This document shows, piece by piece, positions 31,364-39,053 of a stretch of 64,000 bases of DNA; position 1 is the stretch's first letter; every line of letters starts with the position of its first letter. The stretch is taken from IMG/VR virus record IMGVR_UViG_3300022752_005414, positions 1 through 64,000 of that record; one strand, 5' to 3'. Position numbers and translations under genes: made by a program. The notes below the pieces were generated by a model. That model searched no databases. It was not told the origin of the DNA and saw only the letters and a program-made list of their open reading frames with translations. The DNA comes from a virus.

Positions 31364-31852
31364 TTACTTATCCTCGGGCTTCTCGACGTAGTTGCGGATG
31401 TCCTTCAGCTTGTCGGGCCTTTCACCGGGCTTTCTACGCTTTCCCAGCTCACCTGCATCGGCGCGTGTCTGCAGATCTCTTGCTTTAGAGAGCTCGACGT
31501 CAAGTGTGGCAGGTAAGCTTTGAAACTGGTCAGCAGCGATCTCATATGCATATGAAGCGCCCTGCTGCTTCAGCGCCTCTTCCTTGATCTCAGTAATGAT
31601 CTTGTTGACCTTCAACATGAGATCAGACATCTCTTTTTCATAGAACTCCCTGCTGACTGTCTCTTGCTGGCGTCCCCTTGCTATGATGTCTGCCAGTGAC
31701 GTTCTAAGAAATTGAGTAAATTCGCCGTAGTGCTTATCACGTGCAACAAGCCCAGCCAACTTCTCTTTTGCATCATTTCCTAAACTAACAATTCGATTTT
31801 GAACATCTGCAGAAGCAGTTCTAAAGATATTCTTGATTATCTCATCAGACAT
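31364..31852 (-). CDS. Helical protein of unknown function (162 aa)
   Basis: Not recognised. Almost fully helical, with coiled-coil potential (FYEKEMSDLMLKVNKIITEI) and a Lys/Arg/Pro-rich charged tail (RKPGERPDKLKDIRNYVEK). First gene after the strong terminator at 31913, so it may head a new operon, although I see no clear promoter in the 61 bases between. Confidence 0.6.
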   Translation of the reverse strand: MSDEIIKNIFRTASADVQNRIVSLGNDAKEKLAGLVARDKHYGEFTQFLRTSLADIIARGRQQETVSREFYEKEMSDLMLKVNKIITEIKEEALKQQGASYAYEIAADQFQSLPATLDVELSKARDLQTRADAGELGKRRKPGERPDKLKDIRNYVEKPEDK

Positions 31853-31912
31853 GGTTGAAGTATATTCTTGTGCAAGATTGAGTTAAATAGCGGTGACATG
31901 CAGTAATAATGC

Positions 31913-31943
31913 AAAAAGGGGCGGGATCAAGAGATCCCGCCCC
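31913..31943 (-). terminator. Strong Rho-independent terminator after the 591-aa fibre gene
   Basis: 11-bp perfect GC-rich stem (GGGGCGGGATC / GATCCCGCCCC), 4-base loop, then TTTTT on the minus strand. Located 38 bases beyond the fibre-like gene stop. Confidence 0.93.
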
Positions 31944-31981
31944 AGCTTTAGCAGATTAGATCTGCCGAAGCGTTTGCTCTA

Positions 31982-33757
31982 TCAGGCCTTCTGGATGACG
32001 ACCACGTCACCGGGCTGGAGTGCGAAGGCGAACGAGATCGTGCCTGCGCCAGCGTTGAGTGTGTAGTCGAGACCGCCGGCCTGCATGAGCATGCCGTTGA
32101 CGAACACGAGAGAGTTCTGTCCGGTGAGCTCGGACACCCAGCTTCCACTTCCTGGCCATGTGATCAGAGCTGCGATGTCGGTTCCAGCAGCAATCGCTGA
32201 AGCGCCTGAGTTGGTGTAGGCTGCCTTCTTTGATGCATTTGTGGCTGTTGCCTTGAGCTCGTTGAGGGCGCCCATGATTGTGGTGGCGACGAAGCCGCTG
32301 AGGGCTGCTGTGCCGAGGGAGATTGTCTTGCCAGCATCGTACTCGAAGACGATGGAGTCACCAGCTGCGTCAGCGTGAAGGACGAGGCCGTCGCCGCTAG
32401 CGTCGACGTAGTTGCCTGTGCCATCGAGCTCAACGCGAGCGAACTGAATCGTTGCGGAAGAGCGGATGTCCTGAGCAAGACCGATCTCTGCCTTGAAGCC
32501 GTTCTGGACGAGCTCGAGACCGACGTTGGACTCGATTGCAACGAACTCGTTCCAAGCAGCCTGGACCACGGCGCCGTCGGTGCCCACCTTGAGTGCCTTG
32601 CCGACGTGGACGGGAGCGAGGTCGCCCAGCTTGAGGGTGTCGAACTCGACGTCTGCGTTGGTGTCGATGCTCTGGGGGAGGCTGAGGGTTGACATGCCAG
32701 AAGCATCGACTGCTCCGACGATGACCTGGTTAGCTGTTCCCTGCACGAAGTCAGTGATCTCGGCATTGACGAGCTTGCCACCTGCTGTGGACTTGGCGAG
32801 GCGTGAAGCGAGGTTGAGGAAGCTGCCGCTAGGTGCAACAACGGGCTCAGAGAACTCGAAGCTGTCTGATGCGTCCACCCAGAGGATGGTCTTGTCAGTT
32901 GTGCCCTTGATGGTGATACCTGCACCGTCTGCCAATGCATCAGAAGGTGATGCAACGTTGGCGATGAGGATGTTCTTGTCCTCGACTGTGAGCTCGCCCA
33001 CGTTCACGGTGACAGTGTCGCCGCTGACGAGGAGGTTGCCTGCGACAGTCAGGTCACCGCTGAATGAGCCGCTGCGTGCCTGGAGATCCTTGGCGAGGGT
33101 GAGGCCACCTGCGCCGAAGGTCATCTCTGCACTGTCGACGAGAGCGCCGTCAGTGCCTGCGTAGACCACGCGTGTTGCGGTGAGGTCAGACACCTTGGCT
33201 GAGGCCATGGTGAGGTCTGTGCCGTCGAAGGTGAGGCTTGCACTGTCACCAAGCGCGCCAGCTGCGCCTGCAACGACCACGCGACCTGAGCTGAGGTCGG
33301 AGACTGTTGCTGAAGGTGCAACGAACTCGCCGGCGCTGAAGGTGAAGCCTGAGTGATCTGCGAGCTCGCCAGATGCGCCTGCAACGACGATGCGACCGCT
33401 TGTGAGATCCTCGACGTTGGCGGAGGCGAAGGTTGCCTGGCCGTTGACGTCGAGTGTTCCTGCGATCGAGCCTGAGCCTACGACAGCGATGTTCTTCTTG
33501 ACTGAGAGAGCTGCTGCACCCTGTGATGCATCGAGGTGGTCGGCAAGGTCAACGATCTGAACCTTGGCATACTCGCCTGTGATCTCTTCCTTGTAGTCAG
33601 CTGCGCCGATGATGTCCTTGACCTGGCCACGGAGGGCCTCGAGGTCAACGGCGAGTGAGTTGAAGCCGTCCTCAGACTTGACCTGCTCGGCGCGGATCTT
33701 TGTTGTTGGGCGACCTGCTTCGACGCCTGCGGCGCCGCTGTATGTCTTTGTTGCCAT
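31982..33757 (-). CDS. Repeat-containing fibre-like virion protein (591 aa)
   Basis: Beta-rich, Gly/Ala/Ser/Thr/Val-dominated, with few Cys or Trp. Three tandem repeats of about 37 residues (113-221), each of the form VxDLTSGRVVVAGAxGxLxD. A 40-residue C-terminal domain LVFVNGMLMQAGGLDYTLNA resembles a module in the fibre-like protein at 34206-35291. It has its own predicted promoter, a hairpin or terminator in the leader, and a strong terminator downstream, so it is probably an abundant single-gene transcript. Likely a tail fibre or surface decoration protein; receptor specificity unknown. Confidence 0.75.
   Translation of the reverse strand: MATKTYSGAAGVEAGRPTTKIRAEQVKSEDGFNSLAVDLEALRGQVKDIIGAADYKEEITGEYAKVQIVDLADHLDASQGAAALSVKKNIAVVGSGSIAGTLDVNGQATFASANVEDLTSGRIVVAGASGELADHSGFTFSAGEFVAPSATVSDLSSGRVVVAGAAGALGDSASLTFDGTDLTMASAKVSDLTATRVVYAGTDGALVDSAEMTFGAGGLTLAKDLQARSGSFSGDLTVAGNLLVSGDTVTVNVGELTVEDKNILIANVASPSDALADGAGITIKGTTDKTILWVDASDSFEFSEPVVAPSGSFLNLASRLAKSTAGGKLVNAEITDFVQGTANQVIVGAVDASGMSTLSLPQSIDTNADVEFDTLKLGDLAPVHVGKALKVGTDGAVVQAAWNEFVAIESNVGLELVQNGFKAEIGLAQDIRSSATIQFARVELDGTGNYVDASGDGLVLHADAAGDSIVFEYDAGKTISLGTAALSGFVATTIMGALNELKATATNASKKAAYTNSGASAIAAGTDIAALITWPGSGSWVSELTGQNSLVFVNGMLMQAGGLDYTLNAGAGTISFAFALQPGDVVVIQKA
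33095..33421 (-). repeat. Three tandem ~37-residue repeats in the fibre-like protein
   Basis: Residues 113-148, 149-184 and 186-221 align as VEDLTSGRIVVAGASGELAD, VSDLSSGRVVVAGAAGALGD and VSDLTATRVVYAGTDGALVD, each followed by a xxTFxxxxL strand. This pattern is typical of beta-solenoid or beta-prism shafts. Confidence 0.8.
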
Positions 33758-33781
33758 GATGTTTTATCCTTTATCTTCAAG

Positions 33782-33816
33782 AAAAAATCCCGCACGTGAA
33801 CACCACTTACGGGATC
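33782..33816 (-). terminator. Terminator or attenuator in the leader of the fibre gene
   Basis: ATCCCG / CGGGAT stem with inner GTG/CAC pairs and six T after it, ending 25 bases before the fibre ATG. It lies downstream of the predicted promoter at 33893-33922, so it would act on the fibre transcript itself unless it only stops read-through from 33930-34148. Confidence 0.6.
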
Positions 33817-33892
33817 AAACTCTAACAGCTAACTGTTTAAACTGAACTGGTGATTATTCGGATCACCAAAAACTGCGTTACGCGCCTGTCTC

Positions 33893-33922
33893 TATATATG
33901 CTTGACATTCTAAAACATTCAA
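33893..33922 (-). promoter_or_regulatory. Candidate sigma-70 promoter of the fibre gene
   Basis: TTGAAT (-35) and TATATA (-10) with an 18-base spacer on the minus strand, in the longest gap of the window (33758-33929). Predicted start about 130 bases before the ATG; the leader contains a GGTGAT/ATCACC hairpin near 33845-33867 and the terminator-like element at 33782. Confidence 0.5.
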
Positions 33923-33929
33923 TAAAAAA

Positions 33930-34148
33930 TCACTTCGAGTAGATCATTTTCTTCAACGACTTGAGGTTCGAGTCGTATGTGCTGAACTCACCATTGAGGA
34001 AGTCAACGAAGTGCCCGGCACATACCCCTGTCTTATCGTCGAACACGAACTCAAATTTCCCTGTGGGTGTCTTACCTGCGCTGATCAACCTCACGCCACG
34101 CATCTTTAGATACGCAGCTAGTGCCAGCTCTGATGTTGTGTACGTCAC
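33930..34148 (-). CDS. DUF5659-like small protein (72 aa)
   Basis: MTYTTSELALAAYLKMRGVR, then GKFEFVFDDKTG and FVDFLNGEFSTYDSNLKSL follow the DUF5659 pattern (helix LAAYL, Gly, beta strand FVF, WNG-like FLNG). Function of the family is unknown. Lies between two fibre-type genes, bounded by a hairpin upstream and a T-rich segment downstream. Confidence 0.65.
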   Translation of the reverse strand: MTYTTSELALAAYLKMRGVRLISAGKTPTGKFEFVFDDKTGVCAGHFVDFLNGEFSTYDSNLKSLKKMIYSK

Positions 34149-34185
34149 TTCCTGCCTCGTAAACTACAAAGCTAAATATCACGAA

Positions 34186-34203
34186 GCTTGTCTCTTGACA
34201 AGC
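34186..34203 (-). terminator. Hairpin after the 361-aa fibre-like gene
   Basis: 7-bp stem GCTTGTC / GACAAGC with a 4-base loop, two bases beyond the stop. Only a weak T-rich tail (TTCGTGATATTT) follows, so termination may be partial. Confidence 0.4.
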
Positions 34204-34205
34204 AC

Positions 34206-35291
34206 TCAGCTCAAATAAGAGTAGGTCGCAAGAACCACGTCGCTGTCTTGAATGAAGCCGTTTGTGACTGTCACACTTCTTGTCGACAGTGTGTAGTCAC
34301 TGCCCTGCGTGAGCAGTTGACCGTTCAAGAAGAGCATTAGGGAGCTTGACGGTGACGGTGTGTTAGCCAGCTCAAACCCGATGACACCCGCCGCGACCAC
34401 CTTTGTAGCAGCTTCGTTCATCGCGAAGAGCTTCGTCTGTGATGACTTTGTGTACATCGTCAGCAGGATGTCGCCCGATTGAGGCGGGAAGCTCATTGTC
34501 AGCGTCTGGGATGCGACAGTGAAGTCATTGCTTACACCCTGCGTGAGCAACTGGCCGTTCAGCCACAGCATGACAGATGACGCAGAAGTTGGTGCGTGAG
34601 CTAGCGTGAAAGTTGCATTTGTTCCGTCGATTGCACCGACAGGAGCTTCATTGAGGATAAGCTCTGTGATTAGGGAAGTGCTCTGTGATCTGTCACCGCC
34701 ACCTGCACCTGTCGCAGAGATCGTTATCTGCCCTAACGATCCCGTTACGATCGAGATCCCATCACCAGCGACGAGGTAGGGAGAACCGTCTGCCAGCTGT
34801 GTTAGCGACCCTGTTAGGCCACTAAGCGCTGTAACTGAACCCAGCGCGTTTATGTCACTTGCAATGTCAAGGGGCGACCCACCGTAAAGTGTTCCCTCAA
34901 TGTACACGTCGCCGTTGAACGTGACAGATGAAGCTGACGCAAGGCTGTCAAGTGTTAGAAAGGATCCTGATGTTGAGATCGTGATGCTACCGTCTGACCC
35001 GGACGTAACATTGATCCCGTCGGAGCCCCTAATGAAGGGCGAACCATCGGGAAGTGTCTGGATTGACCCTGTTGCACCAGACAAAAAAGAGACAGGACCG
35101 GAAAAGACCGATCCTGTCAAGGCAGCAACTAAGTTGAAGTCGTTCTTGACGACGAGCAAGCTGCCGATCTGCTCTCTTAAGATACCACCTTGTGTATCAA
35201 ACTGGAGCTCATTATCAAAAACACCTCCTGAGCCCGAATACACAAGTACCGGGGCCAGGAGGTGTTCATCTACTACTCTAACTGCAGACAT
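34206..35291 (-). CDS. Fibre-like virion protein with two C-terminal repeats (361 aa)
   Basis: Beta-rich Ser/Thr/Gly protein. The first 190 residues contain repeated LxDGSPxxxxGDGI elements (LPDGSPFIRGSDGINVTSGS and LADGSPYLVAGDGISIVTGS). The C-terminal half holds two copies of a roughly 70-residue module, SVMLWLNGQLLTQGVSNDFT and SLMLFLNGQLLTQGSDYTLS, each followed by a GDxxLxxY strand; a diverged copy ends the 591-residue protein downstream. Such modules occur at tips of phage fibres. Start ATG 35291 lies just after a stem-loop. Confidence 0.7.
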   Translation of the reverse strand: MSAVRVVDEHLLAPVLVYSGSGGVFDNELQFDTQGGILREQIGSLLVVKNDFNLVAALTGSVFSGPVSFLSGATGSIQTLPDGSPFIRGSDGINVTSGSDGSITISTSGSFLTLDSLASASSVTFNGDVYIEGTLYGGSPLDIASDINALGSVTALSGLTGSLTQLADGSPYLVAGDGISIVTGSLGQITISATGAGGGDRSQSTSLITELILNEAPVGAIDGTNATFTLAHAPTSASSVMLWLNGQLLTQGVSNDFTVASQTLTMSFPPQSGDILLTMYTKSSQTKLFAMNEAATKVVAAGVIGFELANTPSPSSSLMLFLNGQLLTQGSDYTLSTRSVTVTNGFIQDSDVVLATYSYLS

Positions 35292-35293
35292 TC

Positions 35294-35329
35294 AGTTGGG
35301 CTCTTCTCTTTAATATAAAGTGCCCAACT
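35294..35329 (-). promoter_or_regulatory. Stem-loop directly upstream of the fibre-like gene start
   Basis: 8-bp stem AGTTGGGC / GCCCAACT with a 20-base AT-rich loop, ending two bases before the ATG. The loop contains AGAGAAGAG, the likely ribosome binding site. It lies five bases after the upstream thyX-like stop; no T-tract. Confidence 0.45.
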
Positions 35330-35334
35330 AAGTA

Positions 35335-36285
35335 TTAAATGCCTCGAGTGTTCTTGTAGTTGGTGACGATCGTATCAATTTCACCAAGCACTTCGTTCCA
35401 GAGCTTGCGGAAGTGTGGGACGCCGCCTTCAGTGCCGTTCATGTCGTCACGTGTTGCCTGATAGATCGTGTCGTTCGGGTGGTAGGTGAGGTGCTTCTCA
35501 CTATCCTCATCGGGCCAGTAGAGGTTTGTACCAGTACCGTTCCGGAATGTCTTGATGTAGTGCCAAGCAGGCTCGCGAAGGTTGATCGCCACATGTGCCT
35601 CAGGGAAAACCTTGAGGATCTCACGTGCCATGAGTGCTGCAAGCATGTTGTCCTCCTCAGGCTGGATCTGCTTGTCCTGACGCTGCTTGATGAAACCAAA
35701 TGCGTCGCGGATGTTCATACGCATGTAGTAGAACGTCTCGAGGCACTTGGGCAGGATGTGACGTGCGTCCATGAGACTGATCTGCTTGGAGTCGACCATG
35801 TCAGTGTAGAGCTGCTTTGCCTCCTGGACGTGAGCTTGCCAACGTGCATAGAACTCTGGGCTGTTCTCAATTGAGCCAGGAACAAGGCTGCGCTCGTGAG
35901 AGAGCCATCGGTCACCAGTACACTGCGCTGCGAAGGAGCCTGCACGATGACGGATGAGATGGGTCACAGTCTGTGTGTCGATGCCGCCGACGAGGAAGGT
36001 GAGGCCGATCAGCTCCATCGCTGCTGGGAGCGCACGACCTGCGAAGACGTCCTCAAGTGTCTTGCTAAGCTCGGCCTCAGTTGCGTCCTTGTAAGGAACG
36101 TGCTGGTCTGCCCAGGTCGACTTAACGAAGCAGTAGACAGCCTGGCGGATCGACTTAGGATCTGGTGCATCAACAAGCTCGAGCTTGAGTGCATCGAGGC
36201 TATTGACGAACTCTGTAGTTGGCTCTTCGCCGAAACGAATTGCCATAGGAAGGGTAATAGGCTTGAGATTAGTGTCTTGTGGCAT
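35335..36285 (-). CDS. ThyX-like flavoprotein with altered signature motif
   Basis: 316 residues of the flavin-dependent thymidylate synthase fold. The signature reads LIRHRAGSFAAQCTGDRWLS: the RHR is intact but the canonical RHRxxSxNxxSxR is replaced by RHRxxSxxxxCTGDR, two residues longer. Downstream RYxLPR-like DARHILPKCLETFYYMRMN and FIKQRQDKQIQPEEDNM match a phage ThyX-like subgroup. A canonical ThyX is also encoded (39050-39718). It may be an additional thymidylate synthase or may make a modified pyrimidine. Start overlaps the upstream gene by 17 bases. Confidence 0.8.
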   Translation of the reverse strand: MPQDTNLKPITLPMAIRFGEEPTTEFVNSLDALKLELVDAPDPKSIRQAVYCFVKSTWADQHVPYKDATEAELSKTLEDVFAGRALPAAMELIGLTFLVGGIDTQTVTHLIRHRAGSFAAQCTGDRWLSHERSLVPGSIENSPEFYARWQAHVQEAKQLYTDMVDSKQISLMDARHILPKCLETFYYMRMNIRDAFGFIKQRQDKQIQPEEDNMLAALMAREILKVFPEAHVAINLREPAWHYIKTFRNGTGTNLYWPDEDSEKHLTYHPNDTIYQATRDDMNGTEGGVPHFRKLWNEVLGEIDTIVTNYKNTRGI

Positions 36286-37219
36286 TGATTTCCTCGTGAA
36301 TTTGATTTAAATGTGCAAGTAGTTGATCGGGATCTTCGTATCGAATGACACCAGAAGTGCCAGCCAATGATGCATTATAAGACAGCGCAGGTGAGAGTAC
36401 AAGCAAACCGTGATTTGCGTACTCTGCAGCGTGCTTTGGTGAGTCGTCGATGCATGCTGCAACGTGTCCGTAGAACTGGCTCTGCACGATCCACCTGTAC
36501 TTCTCACCGCTGAAGGCAAGGCCGTCGAAGGGAACCCGCATCTCTGAGATCCAGTGGTATGTGTCGTAGAGGCAGATCAAGTTCTGATCGGGCCTTGCAG
36601 TCAGCAACTGAACCCAAAAACCCATGTCTTGGGCTGCTTTTAGCACAGCACGGACGCCTTCGATCGGATCAATCTTACGGAGCCTGCGCTCACTGATGAA
36701 ATCCTTAAACGACGCCTCTGGATTGATCCCGCGTTCCTTCAAGGGAGAGGACGCATAGTACTCAGGATAATCAAGAGGAATGTCAATGTCATGACTGTCT
36801 CGAAGCCACTCAAAGTAATCCTTCCTGAAGTGTGCGATGACATCATCGACATCGACAATTAATACAGGACGACCATCCCACTTTGCGTTTTCGACTCGAT
36901 GACGCATGTGCAGGAAGGTGTCCTTGTCGTTGAAAGCTGTCTCAACTTCATCAGCTTCATACCCCCACACATTCATGATTGCTAGGAGGTACCGCATCAC
37001 ATCAATTGACTCGTACAGGATCTTCTCCCGATCCGGTGTCCGTCGATTTGCGTGGTGATCTTTGAAGTTGATCGAGCTGACGAGGTCAGCCACTTCAGCG
37101 TGGAGTGCCAGTGCAAATGACTTTGTCATCTCCTCACGCTTGTCGTCGTCAAACTGAGACGAGTCATAGAAGAGATCAGAGAACTCCTTCTGACGCTGCA
37201 GTATCTTCTTGATGTCCAT
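36269..37219 (-). CDS. All-alpha NTP pyrophosphatase (dUTPase/MazG-like) fused to HAD-type nucleotidase
   Basis: 316 residues, two domains. Residues 1-110: helical NTP-pyrophosphatase with the ExxD pairs ALHAEVADLVS (E42, D45) and LYESIDVMRYL (E70, D73), as in dimeric dUTPases and MazG. Residues 118-316: HAD phosphatase with VLIVDVDDVIAHFRKD (motif I D123, D125), LLTARPDQN and AACIDDSPKHAAEY, resembling 5'(3')-deoxyribonucleotidases. Together these could degrade unwanted dNTPs to nucleosides. The stop of the preceding paralog overlaps the start. Substrate (dUTP, dCTP or damaged dNTP) not determined. Confidence 0.8.
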   Translation of the reverse strand: MDIKKILQRQKEFSDLFYDSSQFDDDKREEMTKSFALALHAEVADLVSSINFKDHHANRRTPDREKILYESIDVMRYLLAIMNVWGYEADEVETAFNDKDTFLHMRHRVENAKWDGRPVLIVDVDDVIAHFRKDYFEWLRDSHDIDIPLDYPEYYASSPLKERGINPEASFKDFISERRLRKIDPIEGVRAVLKAAQDMGFWVQLLTARPDQNLICLYDTYHWISEMRVPFDGLAFSGEKYRWIVQSQFYGHVAACIDDSPKHAAEYANHGLLVLSPALSYNASLAGTSGVIRYEDPDQLLAHLNQIHEEINATRH

Positions 37220-37593
37220 TAGTACCTGTTCTTGATACGGTCGTGAATGATCTGATCCTTCTTCTTGAACACCTCGTAGAGGTCATCAGCTTCGACGTCC
37301 ATCAGGATTAGAAGTGTGAAGAAGAAGTTGAAAGCATCGACCATCTCTTCCTTGAACGCCTCAACATCGACTGGATCTGTGATGTCAGTCACACGATGCG
37401 GCTTCGTGTTCTTCAGGTGCTGAAGTGCCTCGAAGATCTCCTCAACACCTCGGAGAGCAAGATCTCTGAAGTGTTGCTGCGACTGCTTGCTGCTGAGATC
37501 GATCGGTTGCTGTGGGTATGCATTAGGAACGTGAGCAGACAGCGCTGCCATGAACTCCTTACGCATCTGGAACATCTGGTCGAGCTTATCCAT
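37219..37593 (-). CDS. Dimeric dUTPase-like all-alpha NTP pyrophosphatase
   Basis: About 124 residues from ATG 37593 (a GTG six bases upstream is possible). The ALRGVEEIFEALQHLKN and EAFKEEMVDAFNFFFTLLIL helices carry the metal-binding Glu/Asp of the all-alpha NTP-PPase fold, followed by ADDLYEVFKKKDQIIHDR, typical of dimeric dUTPases. Immediately followed by the fused paralog, suggesting tandem duplication. Probably removes dUTP (or dCTP) to supply dUMP to ThyX and keep uracil out of DNA. Confidence 0.82.
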   Translation of the reverse strand: MDKLDQMFQMRKEFMAALSAHVPNAYPQQPIDLSSKQSQQHFRDLALRGVEEIFEALQHLKNTKPHRVTDITDPVDVEAFKEEMVDAFNFFFTLLILMDVEADDLYEVFKKKDQIIHDRIKNRY

Positions 37594-37595
37594 TG

Positions 37596-37823
37596 TCACT
37601 CACTCTGGTTAGTGTTCGTCTGCTCTGCGAGTGACTCGATCATCCTGTTGAGATTGCGCTCGAAGTTCTCGAGGTAATCTGCAGTGGGCTCAAGCTGCTC
37701 ACCGTCACCTACACGCAGGCGGATCGTGCGAAGGTTGTCAACGATGTCAGTGCCCGTGATGATCGCGACCTGTAGAAGCTTAGCGATCTGTCCAATTGTC
37801 TCATCTGATAGCCTGTAACTCAT
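37596..37823 (-). CDS. Small conserved phage-type protein (75 aa)
   Basis: Start ATG 37823 (GAGGAGC four bases upstream) inside the end of the Nei-like gene. Sequence MSYRLSDETIGQIAKLLQVA followed by IITGTDIVDNLRTIRLRV and a helical acidic end. I associate this pattern with small phage hypotheticals that sit near replication genes; no function known. Overlaps its neighbours by four bases on each side. Confidence 0.65.
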   Translation of the reverse strand: MSYRLSDETIGQIAKLLQVAIITGTDIVDNLRTIRLRVGDGEQLEPTADYLENFERNLNRMIESLAEQTNTNQSE

Positions 37824-38629
37824 GTTTGCTCCTCTGGAACCCAGAATGTTGTGCGGCCCTCGGGTGAGGTGAAGGATTTCACATCCCACCCTTTAGGATC
37901 CTTGTCTTGATTATAAACAGCGAAGCGGCGACTGTATTGTCCTTTCTCGCCGTCGAACCCCTGGAACGTGTAGATCGTTGCACCACCTGTCTGGTAGGAT
38001 GCACGGATGACTGCCTTGATCGTCTGGTTGAGCCGCGCCAGTTCTTCATCTGACATAGTGTTGACGTGGCGCATAGGGGAGATGCCTGCGAAGTAGAGGC
38101 TCTCAGATTTAAGGTAGTTACCCACACCGCAGATCACTTTCTGATCCATCAGGTTCTCTGTGATCACCCGCTTGTTCTTCTTACGCATCCTCCTGATGAA
38201 CACGTCATCTGCCACATCCTCAGCCAGCATATCAGGTCCGAGCTCGTCCAACTTCTCCTGGAGAGCGTCAAGGCCATGGACATACTTCAACGTGCCGAAG
38301 TTACGTGGGTCGTTGAAGAAGACAGATGACCCATCATCAAGCACAAACTGTGCCCGACTGTGCTTGTGCTGCGTCTTTGACCAGCCACCCGTCATACCCA
38401 GAGTGTTCCAGATTACCCAATTATTCTGGAGTGTTAGGTATATAAACTTGCCCTTACAAGATGTGACAGACACATTCTGGGGCAGCTCCGATGAAATTTC
38501 TGCATGACCCTCAGGAGGTCCGTGCTTCGTGTATCGACCACCCAAATAGTTGATGCCGACGATTGCCCGACCTTGCAACGCACGGCCAAGCGACTCAGAT
38601 ACGATCTTGACTTCCGGTCCTTCAGGCAA
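37820..38629 (-). CDS. Fpg/Nei-family DNA glycosylase with zinc-less finger
   Basis: Base-excision glycosylase/AP lyase for oxidised bases. 269 residues; start TTG 38629 (GGAGG nine bases upstream) encodes the initiator of MPEGPEVKIVSESLG, whose Pro2/Glu3 are catalytic. Lys in CKGKFIYLTL and the H2TH segment ENLMDQKVICGVGNYLKSE are present. The C-terminal region (YSRRFAVYNQDKDPKGWDVK, TSPEGRTTFWVPEEQT) has the length of the zinc finger but none of its four Cys, like the zinc-less finger of NEIL1 and Mimivirus Nei1. Overlaps the MBD4-like gene by 8 bases. Confidence 0.9.
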   Translation of the reverse strand: MPEGPEVKIVSESLGRALQGRAIVGINYLGGRYTKHGPPEGHAEISSELPQNVSVTSCKGKFIYLTLQNNWVIWNTLGMTGGWSKTQHKHSRAQFVLDDGSSVFFNDPRNFGTLKYVHGLDALQEKLDELGPDMLAEDVADDVFIRRMRKKNKRVITENLMDQKVICGVGNYLKSESLYFAGISPMRHVNTMSDEELARLNQTIKAVIRASYQTGGATIYTFQGFDGEKGQYSRRFAVYNQDKDPKGWDVKSFTSPEGRTTFWVPEEQT

Positions 38630-39053
38630 CTTGACTTTCCTCCTTTCCGTTAATCCACTTCCAGTAGTTCTTCAACGCGCCGTCCTTGGGCTCTGGGATC
38701 TGTGCCCAGCGGTGCAGGCAGAAGATGTCGTAAGCTGCTGCAGCGTACTCACCCACGCCTGGTAGAGATCTTACATCAACCCCGTCCCACTGCACGTACG
38801 CCTGCGATAGCTTGACCAGCGTCTTGCTTCGTCGATCTGCAAGTCCAAGAATAGCGATCATGTCGCGGATCTCGGCAGGATCTGCATGGGATGCTGCCGC
38901 TGCTGTGGGCCATCGATCGAAGAACTGCCACATGTAGGGCTCTGCGACGACACGCTTCGTTAGATTACAGAAAATGCAGACGACCAGGACACGCCATGGA
39001 TCGTACTGCACTGTCTCTTGGATCAGGTTGTAGGGTGACTTAGGTGCGTTCAC
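38622..39053 (-). CDS. HhH-GPD DNA glycosylase, MBD4-like
   Basis: 143 residues, GTG start overlapping the thyX stop. QETVQYDPWRVLVVCIFCN, TKRVVAEPYMWQFFDRWP, ILGLADRRSKTLVKLSQAY, the helix-hairpin-helix LPGVGEYAAAAYDIFC (97-112) and the Asp124 region EPKDGALKNYWKW follow the glycosylase domain of vertebrate MBD4 nearly step by step. That enzyme removes T or U opposite G; Asp124 is the expected catalytic residue. No Fe-S cluster cysteines as in Nth/MutY. Next to dUTPase, ThyX and Nei genes, it suggests a uracil or deaminated-base repair role. Confidence 0.85.
   Translation of the reverse strand: MNAPKSPYNLIQETVQYDPWRVLVVCIFCNLTKRVVAEPYMWQFFDRWPTAAAASHADPAEIRDMIAILGLADRRSKTLVKLSQAYVQWDGVDVRSLPGVGEYAAAAYDIFCLHRWAQIPEPKDGALKNYWKWINGKEESQVA

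Noticed and set aside
33901-33930. TTGACA-like sequence on the plus strand
   Set aside because: No -10 at suitable spacing and no plus-strand gene follows.
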